DNA from: Massospora cicadina
Taxonomy: Eukaryota; Entomophthoromycota; Entomophthoromycetes; Entomophthorales; Entomophthoraceae
Direction: 5' to 3'
Length of the DNA stretch: 64,000 bases
NCBI GenBank assembly: GCA_022478985.1
Contig: JAKSZP010015876.1
Span: forward strand, 1-64,000
Part shown: positions 20,381 through 32,413 of the stretch, piece by piece
Layout of the letters: each line of letters begins with the position of its first letter
How positions within the stretch are numbered: the stretch's first letter is position 1
Notes under the pieces: generated by a model
Told to the model about the DNA's origin: nothing
What the model saw: the letters and a program-made list of their open reading frames with translations, nothing else
Databases searched by the model: none
Made by a program: the position numbers and the translations under genes

Positions 20381-20956
20381 GCGGGCATCCCCATCCACAG
20401 CATCCAACAACGCAAGCCCTTGTTGGGTATGCAATAATATGGAAGCATTGTTAAGTGCAATAGCTGTATGCATTTTCACCTCAGCGAGCGCGTCAAGGAC
20501 TTGATTGGTGATCTCCCAAGAAGGGACACTCAAGCTTCCTTCTGGGCTAGTGGAAGGAGGAGGATCCGCAATCTGTACTGCTTGGGTGGATTGAAGAAGA
20601 TTTTCCAAGGTAGAGCAGATACTTCTCCCAAAATCAGAAATTGACCAAACAAACAACAAACAGCAAACTACTGATTGCACATTCATTTGGTACAGGGTAA
20701 CCACTGCAGTGCCCAGTTTGAAGAACAAGGCGGAAGTGGCTGGAAACAATGGCTGGTCGATTATGTCATGAAAATGGCATAAGAAGTTTAGACTGGCCTG
20801 CCAGTCAGGATACGTAAGCACCCAAAAAGCAAGCCAGAATTCCAGAGGCATTGCTGACCAAATGACGTTATATAGAACCAGGCATTGGGAAATGACAAAT
20901 TGTTGGTGTAACATAACAGTGAGTATGATCCTGACGACAAACCAAAATAAGCCCAC
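20267..20956 (-). CDS. E1 gag-like ORF starting inside the LTR, membrane-type N-terminus
   Basis: The 229-codon frame starts at 20956 in the 5' LTR, leaves the LTR after about residue 64, and continues into the internal region with no stop or untranslated leader. The first 107 residues hold four hydrophobic stretches (about 3-16, 34-48, 70-88, 93-107); the rest includes LLDAVDGDARHWVTGLL, which could be gag-like. E2 has the homologous segment WLAFWVLLHPNWQASL...AAVVTLYQMNVQSVV, so the frame and hydrophobic character are conserved between diverged elements. A different start upstream is possible. Membrane insertion is inferred from composition only. Confidence 0.6.
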   Translation of the reverse strand: MGLFWFVVRIILTVMLHQQFVISQCLVLYNVIWSAMPLEFWLAFWVLTYPDWQASLNFLCHFHDIIDQPLFPATSALFFKLGTAVVTLYQMNVQSVVCCLLFVWSISDFGRSICSTLENLLQSTQAVQIADPPPSTSPEGSLSVPSWEITNQVLDALAEVKMHTAIALNNASILLHTQQGLALLDAVDGDARHWVTGLLRSSSQAGDPTPLMAVMSAALKPPVSQSNHL

Positions 20957-22190
20957 TCCCTTCCCAGGGGGTTTTGCTGCAGGGGTGGGATCACAGCGAT
21001 AGTTTCAATAATTTCATCAGCATAGGAGTCATTTCAACTGGGGAGACAAGGAGATGAATTCTCTCTTGCAGTTGGTGGACATAAGGCCACAAGATCCCCA
21101 TGTACTGTTGCCAGAAGTTCATGATAGCGGGGTTATAGAGCCAAAAGTATTTGACTCTCTGAATCCAATCAGCAATGGAGGGGGCATAGTGACCACAAGT
21201 ACTGGTAGAGCCCATCCAGTATACGGACTGACAGGCCACCAGGAAAACGCCATCAGGGATGCGGTCAGAGGGAACAATCCAATAAAGAAATTGATTGGTT
21301 TTTTCAGGCAAAATTTTATTGAAGGAAAAGAAAGAAAATTGACCAACAATTTTCTCAGTGCAATGCAACTGATTAAATAGTGGTTGATTGGGGTAGTGAC
21401 AAGCCAGGATTGGGGCCCTCAATTTTGACCTAACTGGCGAATTATTTGGGAATGGGCGGGTTTATTCCCTGGGAACTGACATCAAAAAATTTGGCAGCGG
21501 GCCAAGTCACTGTCAGTTTGACCTTGAATGTCCAAACTGAGGCTCAGCTGCATTTCAATGGTTGGTGCGATGGCATTTGGCCCGACGAGTGACAGGAATC
21601 CCCCAAGGCCACCCCACATAGGGGCAGGTCCATTTGGTTGGTAATGAGTTTGGGACGCCCAACCCACCCGCACTCAGTCACTGGGCCATTCATTTGATCA
21701 GTGGCATTGCATTGTCTGCAGCGCCCAAATTATCCATGGGGGACTTTAAACCCTTGTCAATGATGTTCAATGTTATAGCTTGCCCATTGAGGATGATCCT
21801 TGACAACTTTGGTAGGGAGGTGATTTGTTCAATCAGCATATTGATCAAACTGAAACCGCTGGGTGTTCTGGATGATAACTCAGTCTTCATGCCTTTCCAG
21901 CCATTTGAGATCCAAACATTGGTCAGATTGCCACTCAAATTAGATCCAATTAATTTTGATTCAACATTCTCAGTGCAGATTTCATTGATTCCCTGTAACA
22001 GTTCTACTGAGGTGAGTTTGGGTACTGGGGGTGGAATCCAAAGTGGAAGAGCTGTTACCCAGCGCTCATCTACTACATGAGCAAGATCGCCCTGAGTAAC
22101 AAGGGGTACCACCATCCTCTTTGGTGCCTTCTTGCTCAGAAATGGGAAAATGGCCTGATCAACAGCTAGGGGATGTTCCCAGGACTTACA
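20764..22190 (-). repeat. E1 5' LTR (1427 bp)
   Basis: Same ends as the 3' LTR (TGTAAGTCCTGGG... ...TTTTCATGACA). On the minus strand CTATTTAAT near 21370-21380 is a TATA-like candidate. The gag-leader frame starts inside this LTR and crosses its edge at 20764 without a stop. Confidence 0.95.
20788..22115 (-). pseudogene. Coding frames in the E1 5' LTR
   Basis: The 5' LTR carries the same frames as the 3' LTR: 21690-22115 is the 141-codon LTR copy of the pol C-terminal extension (VDERWVTALPLWIPP), here detached from pol; 20991-21422 and 20788-20994 are the two halves of the 211-codon LTR frame, split by a frameshift. In the 5' LTR the first lies upstream of any likely transcription start. 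Confidence 0.5.
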
Positions 22191-24180
22191 GACATACCGC
22201 AGTGCACTAACATGTCCTTATGGATGGAGTATACCTCATTGGGGCTCTAGTCAACAACTTGACTGCAGTTGAGGTTTCAGCCCCTTCTGGCTGCACTTTT
22301 AATTTTTGGATAAACTTTTCTGGGCATCCAATTCTTTGGAAATGGTTCCAAATACTCCTCCATACCTGTTGAGAGATCCCTGATGGTTCACTCAGTCATG
22401 CAGATCAACTTTAGGCTGATTTTGCCCCCTTGTTGACTGATATTTGTTATGATTGTCCACAAGGATTCACTAAGTTTTCTTTGGTTCAAATATGGTCAGG
22501 AATCATCCTCCCTGTCAGATTCTGGTGGTTGACTCAAAAATAAACCTTTGACAACCATCAGATTGGGCCAATTATCCTTTCAACGCTTAAGCTCCGCCTA
22601 TTGTAATCATACAATATGGGCAATCATCTCAATGACAATCCAATTGAGTATTTTATCTGGTGGTCAGCCCAAATATGCTCACTTAAAATGGCCAATTTTT
22701 AATGCATCAAATCTCAACAATTGGTCCCAATTATCAAAACACAATCAATTTAATTGTATACAAAATAATTTAGAGATGACCCAAAGTTAACATCTGAAAA
22801 TTCCGTGGACTTCAGATGAATGTGAACATAATCAATTTCCTACCTAAGTGCAAAATTTGTATGTCAATCTGCATAATTGGCATGATAGCACTTGCGTGGA
22901 CTGCCCAAAAGGGGTTACCTAGTGTTATCAAGGAAGAGGCCTGCCAACGTCCTGATTAGGGGTGTGTCATTTACTTCAATTGAGGCTAAAATTTCACAGA
23001 AGGTGTGTTTCATCAGTAGTATGACGAAACTGAAATCCAGAAGATCTTAGGACAATTTTGCATGTTTTTATCACAATTTTTTACCTAAAATCCTCCCAAT
23101 TTTGAGAGTATTTTTCAACCAATGAACCTGAGAAAAGGTTTCAGTTGTAGGCTGAACTGAGTGGCAAAATAGCTGTTAATTTTGTGCTTTAATGTGGCCA
23201 GGAGATGCCCTAGAGTTATAAATACCAGCGCCTGGCCTAATGAAAACTATCAAAATAAATAGCTTATATTAAAGTTGTATTTGATTTATCCTTTTTCTGG
23301 TTTTTTATACTAATAATAACCTAGGAGAAGTGTCAACAAACTGGAAAGACCAAATCCCCAGTTTGTATAATCCTTTCTCAGAAGAAGTTCCCAATTACAA
23401 AGGAAAAATTACGCTTGAAATTGGCCACAAGAGTTGAGGTGAATTTAATAGGCCTAGTGAGTTAATAGATGGTCCAAATCCCATAAACTACAGGCACTAT
23501 CAAGGATCAACCATTAGAACTTCAGCTTAAATAGATGTGCAGGATAACAATTTCCAATCAAGAGATCCTCTGATTTTGACACTCCCCCTGACTGATATTT
23601 GTAAGGACTGGTCCCTAACATTTTGTCAAGTGATTGAGTCAAGTGTCATCAGAGATTTTCTTTGTCCCAGTCAAAAACTTTTTTTGTGTTGACCTGATGA
23701 TCTGGTCCCTGAATTTTGTGGTTATTTAGATTTGGACTATTATCTAACCAAAACTTCATTTAGATTTTTGAAAAAAAATTCCCTTCAGGGCTCAATCCCC
23801 TCCCCTGATTGAGGTTCAGTGGGGAATATCCCTGATGCCGCTGTTCTTGGTATTTCTTTGTGCACCCTGAGCGTGTCATCTATCACTTGGTTTTCAGCAG
23901 AAACTAATCCTGTGGAGTCAGTTGTATTTACCGTTCTTTGTCATTGGGTTCTTAATTTTATTTGAGCATTTTTTATTGTGTGTGTTGTCACCAATTTGTT
24001 ATTGTTTAAGAAGTTATGAGTTAAGCAATTATCATTATTGATTGAGTGGTGGCCTTTGTCAATGGGAAGTCATCTAGATGGAGTGTCCATCTTAATGTAC
24101 TTTTGATTAATTGTGTATTAAGCATAAGCAAGCCATTTGTTTCTTTGTGCTTAGCACAGTCGGGCAGAAGGACTATAGGT
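22191..24180. other. Intervening repeat-derived sequence between E1 and E2
   Basis: No intact gene. Around 23220-23330 a TATA-like 'ttataaatacc' followed by 'aataaatag' about 45 bases on suggests the promoter/polyadenylation part of an old LTR, but its ends and a partner were not found. The remainder gives short frames without motifs. Confidence 0.3.
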
Positions 24181-24189
24181 ACTAAGTAG

Positions 24190-25706
24190 TTGGCTGTGGG
24201 GTACTGCTCTATAGGTGCAGTATCTCACTAGCAGGCGGGATGTTCTTCTTAGTTTTGTACTGGTCACTTTTGAACTTAAAAGTGAGCTTTGAAAGAGAAT
24301 GTGTAGATAAGTGATAGGTAACAGCTATCCCTCTGGTAAACCCCCCACCTGTCCCCACAATTACCTCCACCAAATTAGTGCAAGAATTGAGGAAATTTGC
24401 GCTGAAATACTTGAAATTTGGCATCCCCATGGGACTAAAGGTCCTTATGAAGTCAATGGCAATGAGCCCTAGAAAATAAGGTCCAAGAGCTCCAAACCCT
24501 CAGTAACAAAGCCCAATGGGCGTCCACATTTGGTAAATGGTGTTAAGTGTTGAATCCTTGGCAAAGCTCGCCAATGGCATTAGGACATTGGGAAATGTTG
24601 TTTCCAGTTTGAAACCCACCCTAAAAATATTGGGAACAAATCCTAACGGGCGTTTACCTTCTAAGAAGAATTGCCTAATGTCAAATCTTTGGTGTAACTC
24701 GCCATTGGCAATGGGCCATCATCAAAAGTTGCTACCAGCTTGTACCTTACCCACAAATATCAAGACCTTTCTTCAATAAGTCCCGCTTGTTCAAATGGAC
24801 TTCAAAGTGATGGGTGCAGGTGGGTTTAGCACCCCAAACCCGCTCCTGACCTCTTGGGACTGCCCCTACATGGGGTGACCTTGAAAGGTTCCCATTGCCC
24901 ATCAGATGAGATGCTGTTACACTAAGGGCCAAAACTTCAGTAAAACCAACAGTGACTTGGCCCACCGCTGACTCCTTCAAAGGCAGTTCAGATTAATTCA
25001 TTTTCCCCCTCACTTAAAGTTTGCCAGGTTAGGTCAAATCTTGAGGTCCCAATCCCATGCTTTCCTAAGCTATTCCCCAAATTGATTGTCTATTTAAGCA
25101 GTCATAACACACTGAGGAAATTGATGGTTAATTTTTCTTATCTTACAATTCATTAAACTTCTTCTTCTGCTCTAATTTGTTTGTTTGTTTTAATTTTTTT
25201 CTTTGATGACCTCCTGAAACACCTCCAATGTGGCCTCATGGGCCTTTCATCAACTGGGCAATCCCAGTTTTGCTAGTAATTCTAGCTCATACAGTAGTCA
25301 ATTGGGCTTATTATGCTAAAATTCTCTTGAAACTCTTCCCAATTGCAGAGACTATATGTCAGAAGGATATTGGTATCCTATGGGCTCAATTATTATAACT
25401 ATAGGCGAGGATACGCCCCCTCACCCAGGTGATTACAACCAGATCCCTTACAGGGATCTCTGAAATACTCAATACAATCTTGAAAGACCCAATCCTAGTC
25501 CCACTGGGTCTGGAGCCATCACGTCCTGGTTTTTTGTAAGGTTCCTTTTTACGCTCATGGTCCGCCAGCCCTCCTTTGTAATCAACTTATAATATACCAT
25601 ACCGTCATTTGAGTGGCAATGTCTCTGGCAATCTGGCTCGCCTTTTGGGTGCTTTTGCATCCCAACTGGCAGGCCAGTTTAATGATTATTTGCCATCTCC
25701 CTGACA
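24190..25706 (+). repeat. E2 5' LTR (left edge approximate)
   Basis: Matches 30163-31845 from about 24300 onward (for example 'gaggaaatttgcgctgaaat' at 24382 and 30368). The first ~110 bases are too diverged to place the edge. It ends CCTGACA at 25706; the internal region begins TAATCAACCATCCATTG, very similar to the E1 start TAATCGACCAGCCATTG. Confidence 0.75.
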
Positions 25707-25954
25707 TAATCAACCATCCATTGTTTCTGGCAATTTACGCCCTCCTTGTGGAGATGGGTGCTGCAGTAGTTACCCTTTACCAAATGAATGTACAGTCAGT
25801 AGTCTTCCTTATGTTGTTTGTTTGGTCAGTCACCGATTTTGTGAGCAGCTCTCAGATAGCTTTGGAGGGATTTCTCCATGGTAGCATGGCCCCATTTCCC
25901 ACTAATCTCCCCAAAGCTCACCCTCAAGTAGAGAATCCAGGTGTTCCTTCCTGA
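25613..25954 (+). pseudogene. E2 membrane-type gag leader
   Basis: Homologue of the E1 leader: WLAFWVLLHPNWQASL and AAVVTLYQMNVQSVVFLMLFVW. The frame again crosses the LTR edge (25706) without a stop. Further hydrophobic coding lies upstream in the LTR in the same strand but broken by stops. The frame ends at 25954 in a Pro/Ser-rich stretch. Confidence 0.6.
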
Positions 25955-26141
25955 GATGTTGCAAATCGGGTCCTCAATGCCCTTGCCAAGGTGCAAATGT
26001 AATCTGCAGTTACCCTGAATGATGCCGCTTCATTGAATTTTTTTCAGCAAGGTGTTGCTTTTTTGGCTGCGGTGAAGGTGAAGCTCATCATAGGATGCAA
26101 GGTCTTCTATGTTCTGCTATTTGGGCAGGTGACTCTACCTC

Positions 26142-26927
26142 TTGTTGCAGCGGTATCAGAAGCTTTTAAAACCCCTTTACCTCGTTCAGAACGTTTGTTC
26201 CATTTACTCTCTTATTGCTAAAGACCCTAGCATGGTCTCTTTAGTTGCAGCCTTCCATGAGCAGCCCCAGCGCTTGATCTTCTTGGAGATATGCTTCAAG
26301 CAATTTTCAGATCTTTGTTGGATTCTGCCTCTGTTCATCATGAGGTTTGGTCTACCCCTATGGGGACAGTGGATCAAATGTGCAAGGCAACAAATTCCAT
26401 CAATGCCTCTCTCCGCCATCTTTCACCCTCAAGTTGGAAACTTTATGATTGGGTTGACCAACGTGGCCTCAGATCCTAATACTGTTGTTGAATCAGTATT
26501 GGTATGGGTTCCAAGGGAAGATGCTGCCCTTGCACCTGAGTTGTTTTATCCTAGTTTCCCTATCAGCGAGTCAATGGAAGTCCATCCCAAAAAATACAGG
26601 TCCCAACTCCTTGCTTTCCCCAATTTTGCTCCCTTAAAAGACCCTGATCTTCCCCCTGATTTTCTTGCAATTTCTTCAGTGTCAGCAGAAATGACCTTAT
26701 TGGCTAATAAACAGAATTACGCCTACTTTATATTGCCAATAAAAATTAGTATCATAGTGCACCAGGTGTCCTTTGAGGCCTTAGTTGACACTGGAACAAT
26801 GGGGAACTTTATGAGCCTAGAGTTGGCCCACCAGCTTGACCTTAACCTGTACTTAGGTTCTGTGGTGATGGTCGCTTCATCAGCTTCCCAGCCATCATAC
26901 AAAGTACAGTGCCCAGTACCTTTCTAA
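26142..26927 (+). pseudogene. E2 gag distal region and aspartic protease
   Basis: A 261-codon open stretch. Its first half is unrecognised gag sequence; near residue 205-225 it reads FEALVDTGTMGNFMSLELA, with the intact Asp-Thr-Gly protease motif, followed by VVMVASSASQPSY matching E1. The upstream and downstream joins are broken, so this is a remnant of a gag-protease polyprotein. Confidence 0.75.
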
Positions 26928-26963
26928 GTTCACTAGTTTAGTTTTTGCATCTGTTTTTCTGCA

Positions 26964-28520
26964 ATGCCTAACCTCATGTTCCTGTTAATTTTGGGTGTGG
27001 GCTGGTGGCATCAGCAGCATGTAAGGATTCATCTTGAGTCTAATATGCTATCATTCTCCAATGGTCAGATGAAGGGCAAGTTTTCCTTGCTGGATACTCT
27101 TACTAAAAAAATTTCATGGATCAGTTACTTCCCTTGTTTCCCCGCGGGCCTCCCATCAGATTTTTCAAAAGTGTTGATGGGTGATCAGAGTATTTTGATT
27201 CTGAGAAGGTGGACCATCTTCCTCCACATACAGAATTTGATTTGGGTTTTTGGACAACAGTGCAGGTAGTGAGCATAAATTGCTCACTGTACCCACATAC
27301 TGCAAAGGAGGAGGCTGCCCTCAATGCATAAATTAATGACATGCTTAAGAAGGTCTGGTTGTTCAAAGAAACATCCATGGTTGCCTCTTCCATCATTTTT
27401 GCCAATAAGGCTAATGGTTTCCTTCATCCCTGCATAGATTATGGCCACCTTAATAAAAATCACGGTCAATGATCCCTATTCACTTCCTTTGGAACAAACA
27501 ATTGGCCAATCAATTGCAAATCGCATGTGTTCTCAAAACTTGATTTAGTTAATGCCTTTGATCAGAATTAAGTGATGGAAGGTCAGGAATGGCTTACCAC
27601 AATCTGAATAAAACGGGGCATATTCCAATTTTGAGTGATGCATTTTAAACTAAAGAATGCGTCAGCCACATTTCAAAGGATGATCAATAGTATGCTGGGT
27701 GATCTCCAGTTCACCTGCGCGGTCACATATATTGACAATATCTTAGTAAACTCCCCTACTTATACAACACAAAAAGGACTTGGAGGCGGTAGGGCTATCT
27801 TACATAAGGCAGACCTGTTTGTTAATCCTTCAAGGTGCGAATTTTACAGGGAGAAAGTTACCTTCTTGGGCAATCTCATCTTAAGATGGGTACGCCATTT
27901 CCCCAGCAAACTGGATGCCATCCGCAAATGACCAACTCCAACAACCCAAAAGCAATTGAGAAGCTTCTTGGGTACTAAAATTTTCTTAAAAAATTCTCTC
28001 TGCTCTATCCCAGTTAGCCGCCCCACTTCACCCACTCACAGGTAATAATGTCCCCTTTTGTTGAATGACTGAGTGCCATCAAACATTTAAGTCAATTAAA
28101 AAGGCGTTCTTGTCACCCCCATCCTAAAATATTCAGACCCCTCCAAACCCTATGTTGTAGCATGTGATGCATCATCCATTGTGGTTGGGGCTGTCTTGCT
28201 TCAGGAACACAATGGGTTGGAATATCCGGTTGCCTACTTTTCCCACAAGTTTTCTCACACTGAACAGTCCTGGGCCATCATTAATAAGGAGCTAGCAGCC
28301 ATAGCGTGAGCCTTAACCCATTGGCGGTATCTCTTGCAGGGCGCTCAGCATGAGTTAACAGTGCTCATGGATCACCAAGCCCTTCTTTATTTCTGCAAGC
28401 TACAGAAGTTAGCACACAGGCAGGCCCAAACCTACCATAAATTGTGTATCTTTAATTTCAAGTATGAGTTTATAAAAGGTGCGTTGAATGTCCTTCCTGA
28501 CTTTCTAATTTGAAACCCCA
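26964..28520 (+). pseudogene. E2 reverse transcriptase and RNase H
   Basis: Blocks in order: INCSLYPHTAKEEAALN near 27275-27325, CIDYGHLNKN near 27435, FKLKNASATFQRM near 27645, YIDNILVNSP near 27730 (catalytic YIDD changed to YIDN), FYREKVTFLGN, then RNase H YVVACDASSIVVGAVLLQE near 28150-28210, HWRYLLQGA and NFKYEFIKGALNVLPDF near 28460-28505. The second catalytic Asp of RT is lost and frames shift repeatedly. Confidence 0.85.
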
Positions 28521-28600
28521 CACATTGTCCTGCAGACTCAGATGAGGAGGATCTGGTCACAGTCATTCACCCCACCCAAATCTTATATATTGTTTCTCTC

Positions 28601-29780
28601 ATGGTTTTAACAGCAGATTTAGTTCCAGATGCGCCCCTAATCTCCCAGGTTTTAGCAGCGCAAATGGACTGTGCGGAAGGGTGGACCTTCTGTATTAATT
28701 GTCCCTCCCTGCTCAAAACTTTCCTTGTATTCTTTGGCCAAGGGCCTCATTCAATTTCAGTTGCAGTTTTGAGTCTCTCCTCTTCTTTGAGCCAAAGTGA
28801 TATAGGCTCATCACAATCCTTTGCAGTTGGACATCCAGCAAATAAGAAGTGTATTGACTTAATCAAGCATTCCTATAATTGGGTGAACTTGTCAAAGGAT
28901 GTTCAAATCTGTATTGCAGACTATATAACTTGCGCGCAGGCCAAGCCAGACTGGTCTGGAAGGAATAGTTTTCCTCACCCCTTACAGCAGGCAGAGGGTC
29001 CATGGACATTGGTGTCCATGAATTTTATCATTAAACTTCCCAGTTCTAATGGATTTACAGCAGTGATGGTGGCTGTTGACCGCTTCACAAAATTTTCCTT
29101 ATTCATACCATGCTCTTCCACTATTACTTCTGAGGAAACTGCCCGTCTCTTTATACACCATGTATTCTCGAAGTTTGGCCTTCCCCTAGGAGATTTTCAG
29201 CAACTGTGCACCCCAGTTCACAGCTCATTTTTGAAATAATCTCTTGGTAAAATTGAAGATTGCGCCCTGTCATTCCACTGCATACCATCCCCAGTCCAAT
29301 GGACAAAGTGAATGGGCTAATCAAATCCTGGAACAGTACCTGCAGTGCTATGCTGCAGCCGCTCAGGATACCTGTGCCAATGACCTTCCTCATGCTCTGT
29401 TTGCATATAGTAATGGAATTCATGACTCCAACAGTTTTTTCTCATATGAAGCAACCTTGGGATACAACCCCTCATTTTCAGTTGGACCATGCCTTTGCCC
29501 AGAGGTAACAGCCACCGCTGACCATGGCCAGCATATTTGGGCCGCACAGTCCTTGGTTTGGGAGCACCTAACTAAGGCTATAAATGAATACAAATGGTTT
29601 GCAGATTGGAAGCATCTCCCAGCGCATGAAATAAAAGTGGGTTTATATGCCATGCTCAACATATGTCATTTGTGGATGCAAGTGCCCTCTCATAAGTTTG
29701 CAAGTAAACGCTTGGGTCCCCACTTGGTGGAGGAAGATTTGAGTAAAGCCACTTTCCATTTGAAATTGCCACATCACTGA
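28601..29780 (+). pseudogene. E2 integrase
   Basis: Open stretches carry the zinc-binding C-x2-C region (ITCAQAKPD near 28930), VSMNFIIKLP (the first catalytic Asp replaced by Asn) near 29015, VAVDRFTKFSLF, FSKFGLP, then in another frame [22 protein letters not shown] with the Glu near 29280-29340, and GPHLVEEDLSKATFHLKLP near 29715-29770. A deletion/frameshift near 29190-29240 removes the 'SDRG' region. Confidence 0.85.
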
Positions 29781-29801
29781 AAGCGACACCCAGTCTTCCA
29801 T

Positions 29802-30776
29802 GTGTCTCAGTTGTCCCCATTCAAAGGGGCAATCCCCTCAGATCCAGAGCCTATTTTGATCAAGGGTGCAGAGGAGGCTGAAGTGGAGGGCATTCTGGCT
29901 TCCCGCAAACTCGGAAATCTGTCCAATATCTTGTCACTTGGCAAGGCTATCTGTCTTACAAAAACAGTTGAATCAGGGCCCAAGATTGTGCAAACTGCTT
30001 GGAGCTGATCGAGGCTTTTCATGCCACCCACCTAGAAGCTCCACGTTCTCCCCCAAAGATTGCTACTTTAATGACAATCAAGTTTCCCAAGGCCCACAAA
30101 AATGTGGCCTTCACTCAGTTACCCAGTGGTGGCGCCCACCCTTTGGCAAAAGGGATGGGTAATATAAGTCCAGGGGGAGTGTCCCCTCTGCCTAGACTGG
30201 GTGGTGTACCTGTTCTTTACCAAAAAGAGTCTGAGAAGGGCAACTGTCCCTCTCATCTCAAAGGGCAGTCTTGCTCATATGGTAGATGAGAGATGGGTAA
30301 CAGCTCTCCCTTTAAAGATCCCACCATCTGTCCCCACAATTGCCTCCACCAAATTAATATGGCAAATTGAGGAAATTTGCGCTGAAATATCTGAAAGCTG
30401 GCACCCCCATGGGTTTAAAGTCCTTATAAAGTTGATGGTAATGAGCCCTCAACATCAAGGTCTGGAAGCCTTAAACCCTCAGCAACAAAGCCCTAATGGT
30501 CATGCACATCCAGTAAATGGAGAATCAAGTGGCAAATTATCAGCAAAACTCACCAATGGCATTAGGCCATTAGAAAATGTTGTTGGTTTGAAAACTGCCT
30601 CAAAAGCATTGAGGACAAAGCTTGATGGGCATGTACCTTCTAAGAAGAATGTGTCCAGGGTCAAATTCTTGGTTAAACTCACCAATGGCATTGGGCTATT
30701 GGGAAATGTTGTCACCAAACTTGGAACTTACCTCAAAAATGTTGGGAACAAAGCCTTATGGGCATGTACCTTCTAA
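29802..30776 (+). pseudogene. E2 chromodomain and LTR-encoded pol extension
   Basis: The chromodomain (EAEVEGILASRKL, then a frameshift, SVQYLVTWQGY) spans about 29866-30010. The next frame runs FPKAHKNVAFTQLPSGG, AKGMGN over the polypurine tract, and then into the LTR. From 30201 a 191-codon frame reads VPLISKGSLAHMVDERWVTA, the same extension as in E1, and continues with tandem KLTNGIRPLENVV-like units. In E2 the join is frameshifted. Confidence 0.65.
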
Positions 30777-31845
30777 GATAAATGTGCTTAATGTCAAATC
30801 TTTGGCAGAACTCAACAATGGTGTTAGGTCATTGTTGAAAGTTGCTGCTAACTCAAACCTCTTCCCTCAAATATTAGAATTATCATTCAATGAATCTCGC
30901 TTGGCCAAATGGATGCCAAAGTAACTGGGTGCAGACAGGTTGGGTATCCTGAACCCATTTCTGAACTCTTGGGACTGCCCTTACATGGGGTGGCCTTGGG
31001 AGGTTCCCATTTTCCATTGGGTGAGATGCCATTGCGCTAACTATCAGAAACATGGTAAAACTGCAATTTGGGCATCTGAGGTTGAACTGACAGTGACTCA
31101 GTCCTTTGCGACTCTTTTTAAAGTTGGTTCAAATTATATATTTCCCCTCACTCAAAGTTCACTGGGTTAGGTTGAATCTTGAGGGCCAAATCTCATGCTT
31201 TTCTAAGTTATTCCCCAAATTGATCATCTACTAAGCATTCATAACACAATGAAGAAATTGCCAGTCATTTTTTCAATTTACCATTCATTAAAAAATCTCC
31301 CTTGTTTCCATTATAATGATTTACTTCAAATTTTTATTTGCCAAACTCCCTATGGTAATAACAATGTGTCCTCTTAGGCCCCATATTGGCTGGGCAATAC
31401 CAGTTATGATAGTAACTATAGCTCCTGCTGCAGTTAACTGGGTGTATCATGTGAAGTATCTATTGGAATTCAACCCAATTGTTGAGGACATCTGACAGCA
31501 GGATATCAGCATCCTGTGGTCCCAACTGTTTTCTCTCTGAGCAAGGCTCCACCCCCTCACCCCCATTTATATACCAAGTTCTCATATGAAGAGTCCTAAA
31601 TTGTCAAATCCAATTGTACAACTCCCTGCATCAAGACCCACTGGGTCTGGAGTTGCAATAGCTTGGTTCCTTTCTGGGTTCCTTTTTACACTTGCAGTTC
31701 ACCAGCGCTCAATCATCACACATCTCCATGCACAAGTCAACATTATTTGAGTGGCAATGCCTCCGGCATTCTGGCTTGCCTTTTGGGTGATTATATATTA
31801 TGACTGGCAGGACAATCTAAACTTTATCTACCTTTCTCCCTAACA
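30163..31845 (+). repeat. E2 3' LTR
   Basis: Starts TATAAGTCCAGGGGGAG (E1: TGTAAGTCCTGGGGAAC, so the first G is mutated) and ends TTTCTCCCTAACA at 31845. It contains three tandem units of about 129 bp (30530-30870), two of them visible in the 5' LTR, and a frame encoding hydrophobic peptide WAIPVMIVTIAPAAVNW near 31390-31450. Confidence 0.8.
30530..30870 (+). repeat. Tandem repeat in the E2 3' LTR, unit about 129 bp
   Basis: Three diverged units, each with 'aaactcaccaatggcatt' followed by 'ggaaatgttgt' and 'gggcatgtaccttctaagaa'. Translated in the plus-strand frame each gives ~43 residues of the form LTNGI-LL-NVV...PSKKN. At least two units are present in the 5' LTR near 24550-24760. Confidence 0.75.
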
Positions 31846-32413
31846 GCTAGTAGCAACAGGCTTAATCTAGCAAGAAAAGTGATTACACTTGATAGTGATT
31901 AAGGAGAAAGATAGCACTATGATAGAAGGTGGAAAGGGAATGACTGCTCTTAAAAAGTGCCCAGGGAAGAGGGATGGAACTATAAGGGAAATGAGCCAAT
32001 TGGGATATAACACAGTAAGGAAACAAATTGTGAGTTGAGGGATTGCATTAGGATGGGCAAAGGAGCTAAATATATATGAGGAATCAACACAAGAAAAAAC
32101 AGATCTTGGAAAAGGGGAACTGGGGGTTGTGTGCAGAAGTCTGTCTTCCCAGATAAGTCAATATTCCTGAGGAGGTTTTCTGATTAATGCAAGAGGTTTC
32201 AACTGCCAGCAGTCTATTATAACTAATTGAAACCCCAAAACCTGGTATAAACAAAGAGGAAAAGGATAACTGGAAAAGTTTTTGTAGGCATAAAAACTAA
32301 ACCTAAAGTTAAATTATAGTTAATACTATTCAGGAAGAAGCATCAACATAATCATTAGACCTTGGCTGCAACATGAAAAATCAAGAAATTGATACTTAAT
32401 TACACTATATAAA
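31846..32413. other. Short decayed coding trace and unannotated sequence
   Basis: Around 31900-32200 one plus-strand frame reads GGKGMTALKKCPGKRDGTIRE and on through LGYNTVRKQIV, broken by stops; it has the look of a DNA-binding or transposase N-terminus but I cannot name it. The rest shows nothing recognisable. Confidence 0.3.

Larger units (their letters stand above)
14562..22190 (-). mobile_element. Ty3/gypsy chromodomain retrotransposon E1
   Basis: Two near-identical LTRs (14562-15990 and 20764-22190) flank, on the minus strand, a gag-like region, aspartic protease, reverse transcriptase, RNase H, integrase and chromodomain, in the order of Ty3/gypsy chromoviruses. LTR ends are TG..CA. 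The five bases outside the LTRs (gatac, gacat) do not match, so no target duplication is visible. A SINE has landed in the RNase H region, and frameshifts break gag and pol. Element E2 is a diverged relative in plus orientation. Confidence 0.92.
24190..31845 (+). mobile_element. Ty3/gypsy chromodomain retrotransposon E2
   Basis: A plus-strand relative of E1, more decayed. Between a 5' LTR ending at 25706 and a 3' LTR at about 30163-31845 lie gag, protease, RT, RNase H, integrase and chromodomain in Ty3/gypsy order. The LTRs differ visibly (one about 1.5 kb, the other 1.68 kb), which indicates an older insertion than E1. No clear target duplication. Confidence 0.88.

Noticed and set aside
14557..22195. 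Target duplication of E1
   Set aside because: Flanks gatac and gacat do not match; either mutated or lost by recombination, so not claimed.
22548..22790. 80-codon plus-strand frame
   Set aside because: No motif, low-complexity composition, no homologue elsewhere in the window.
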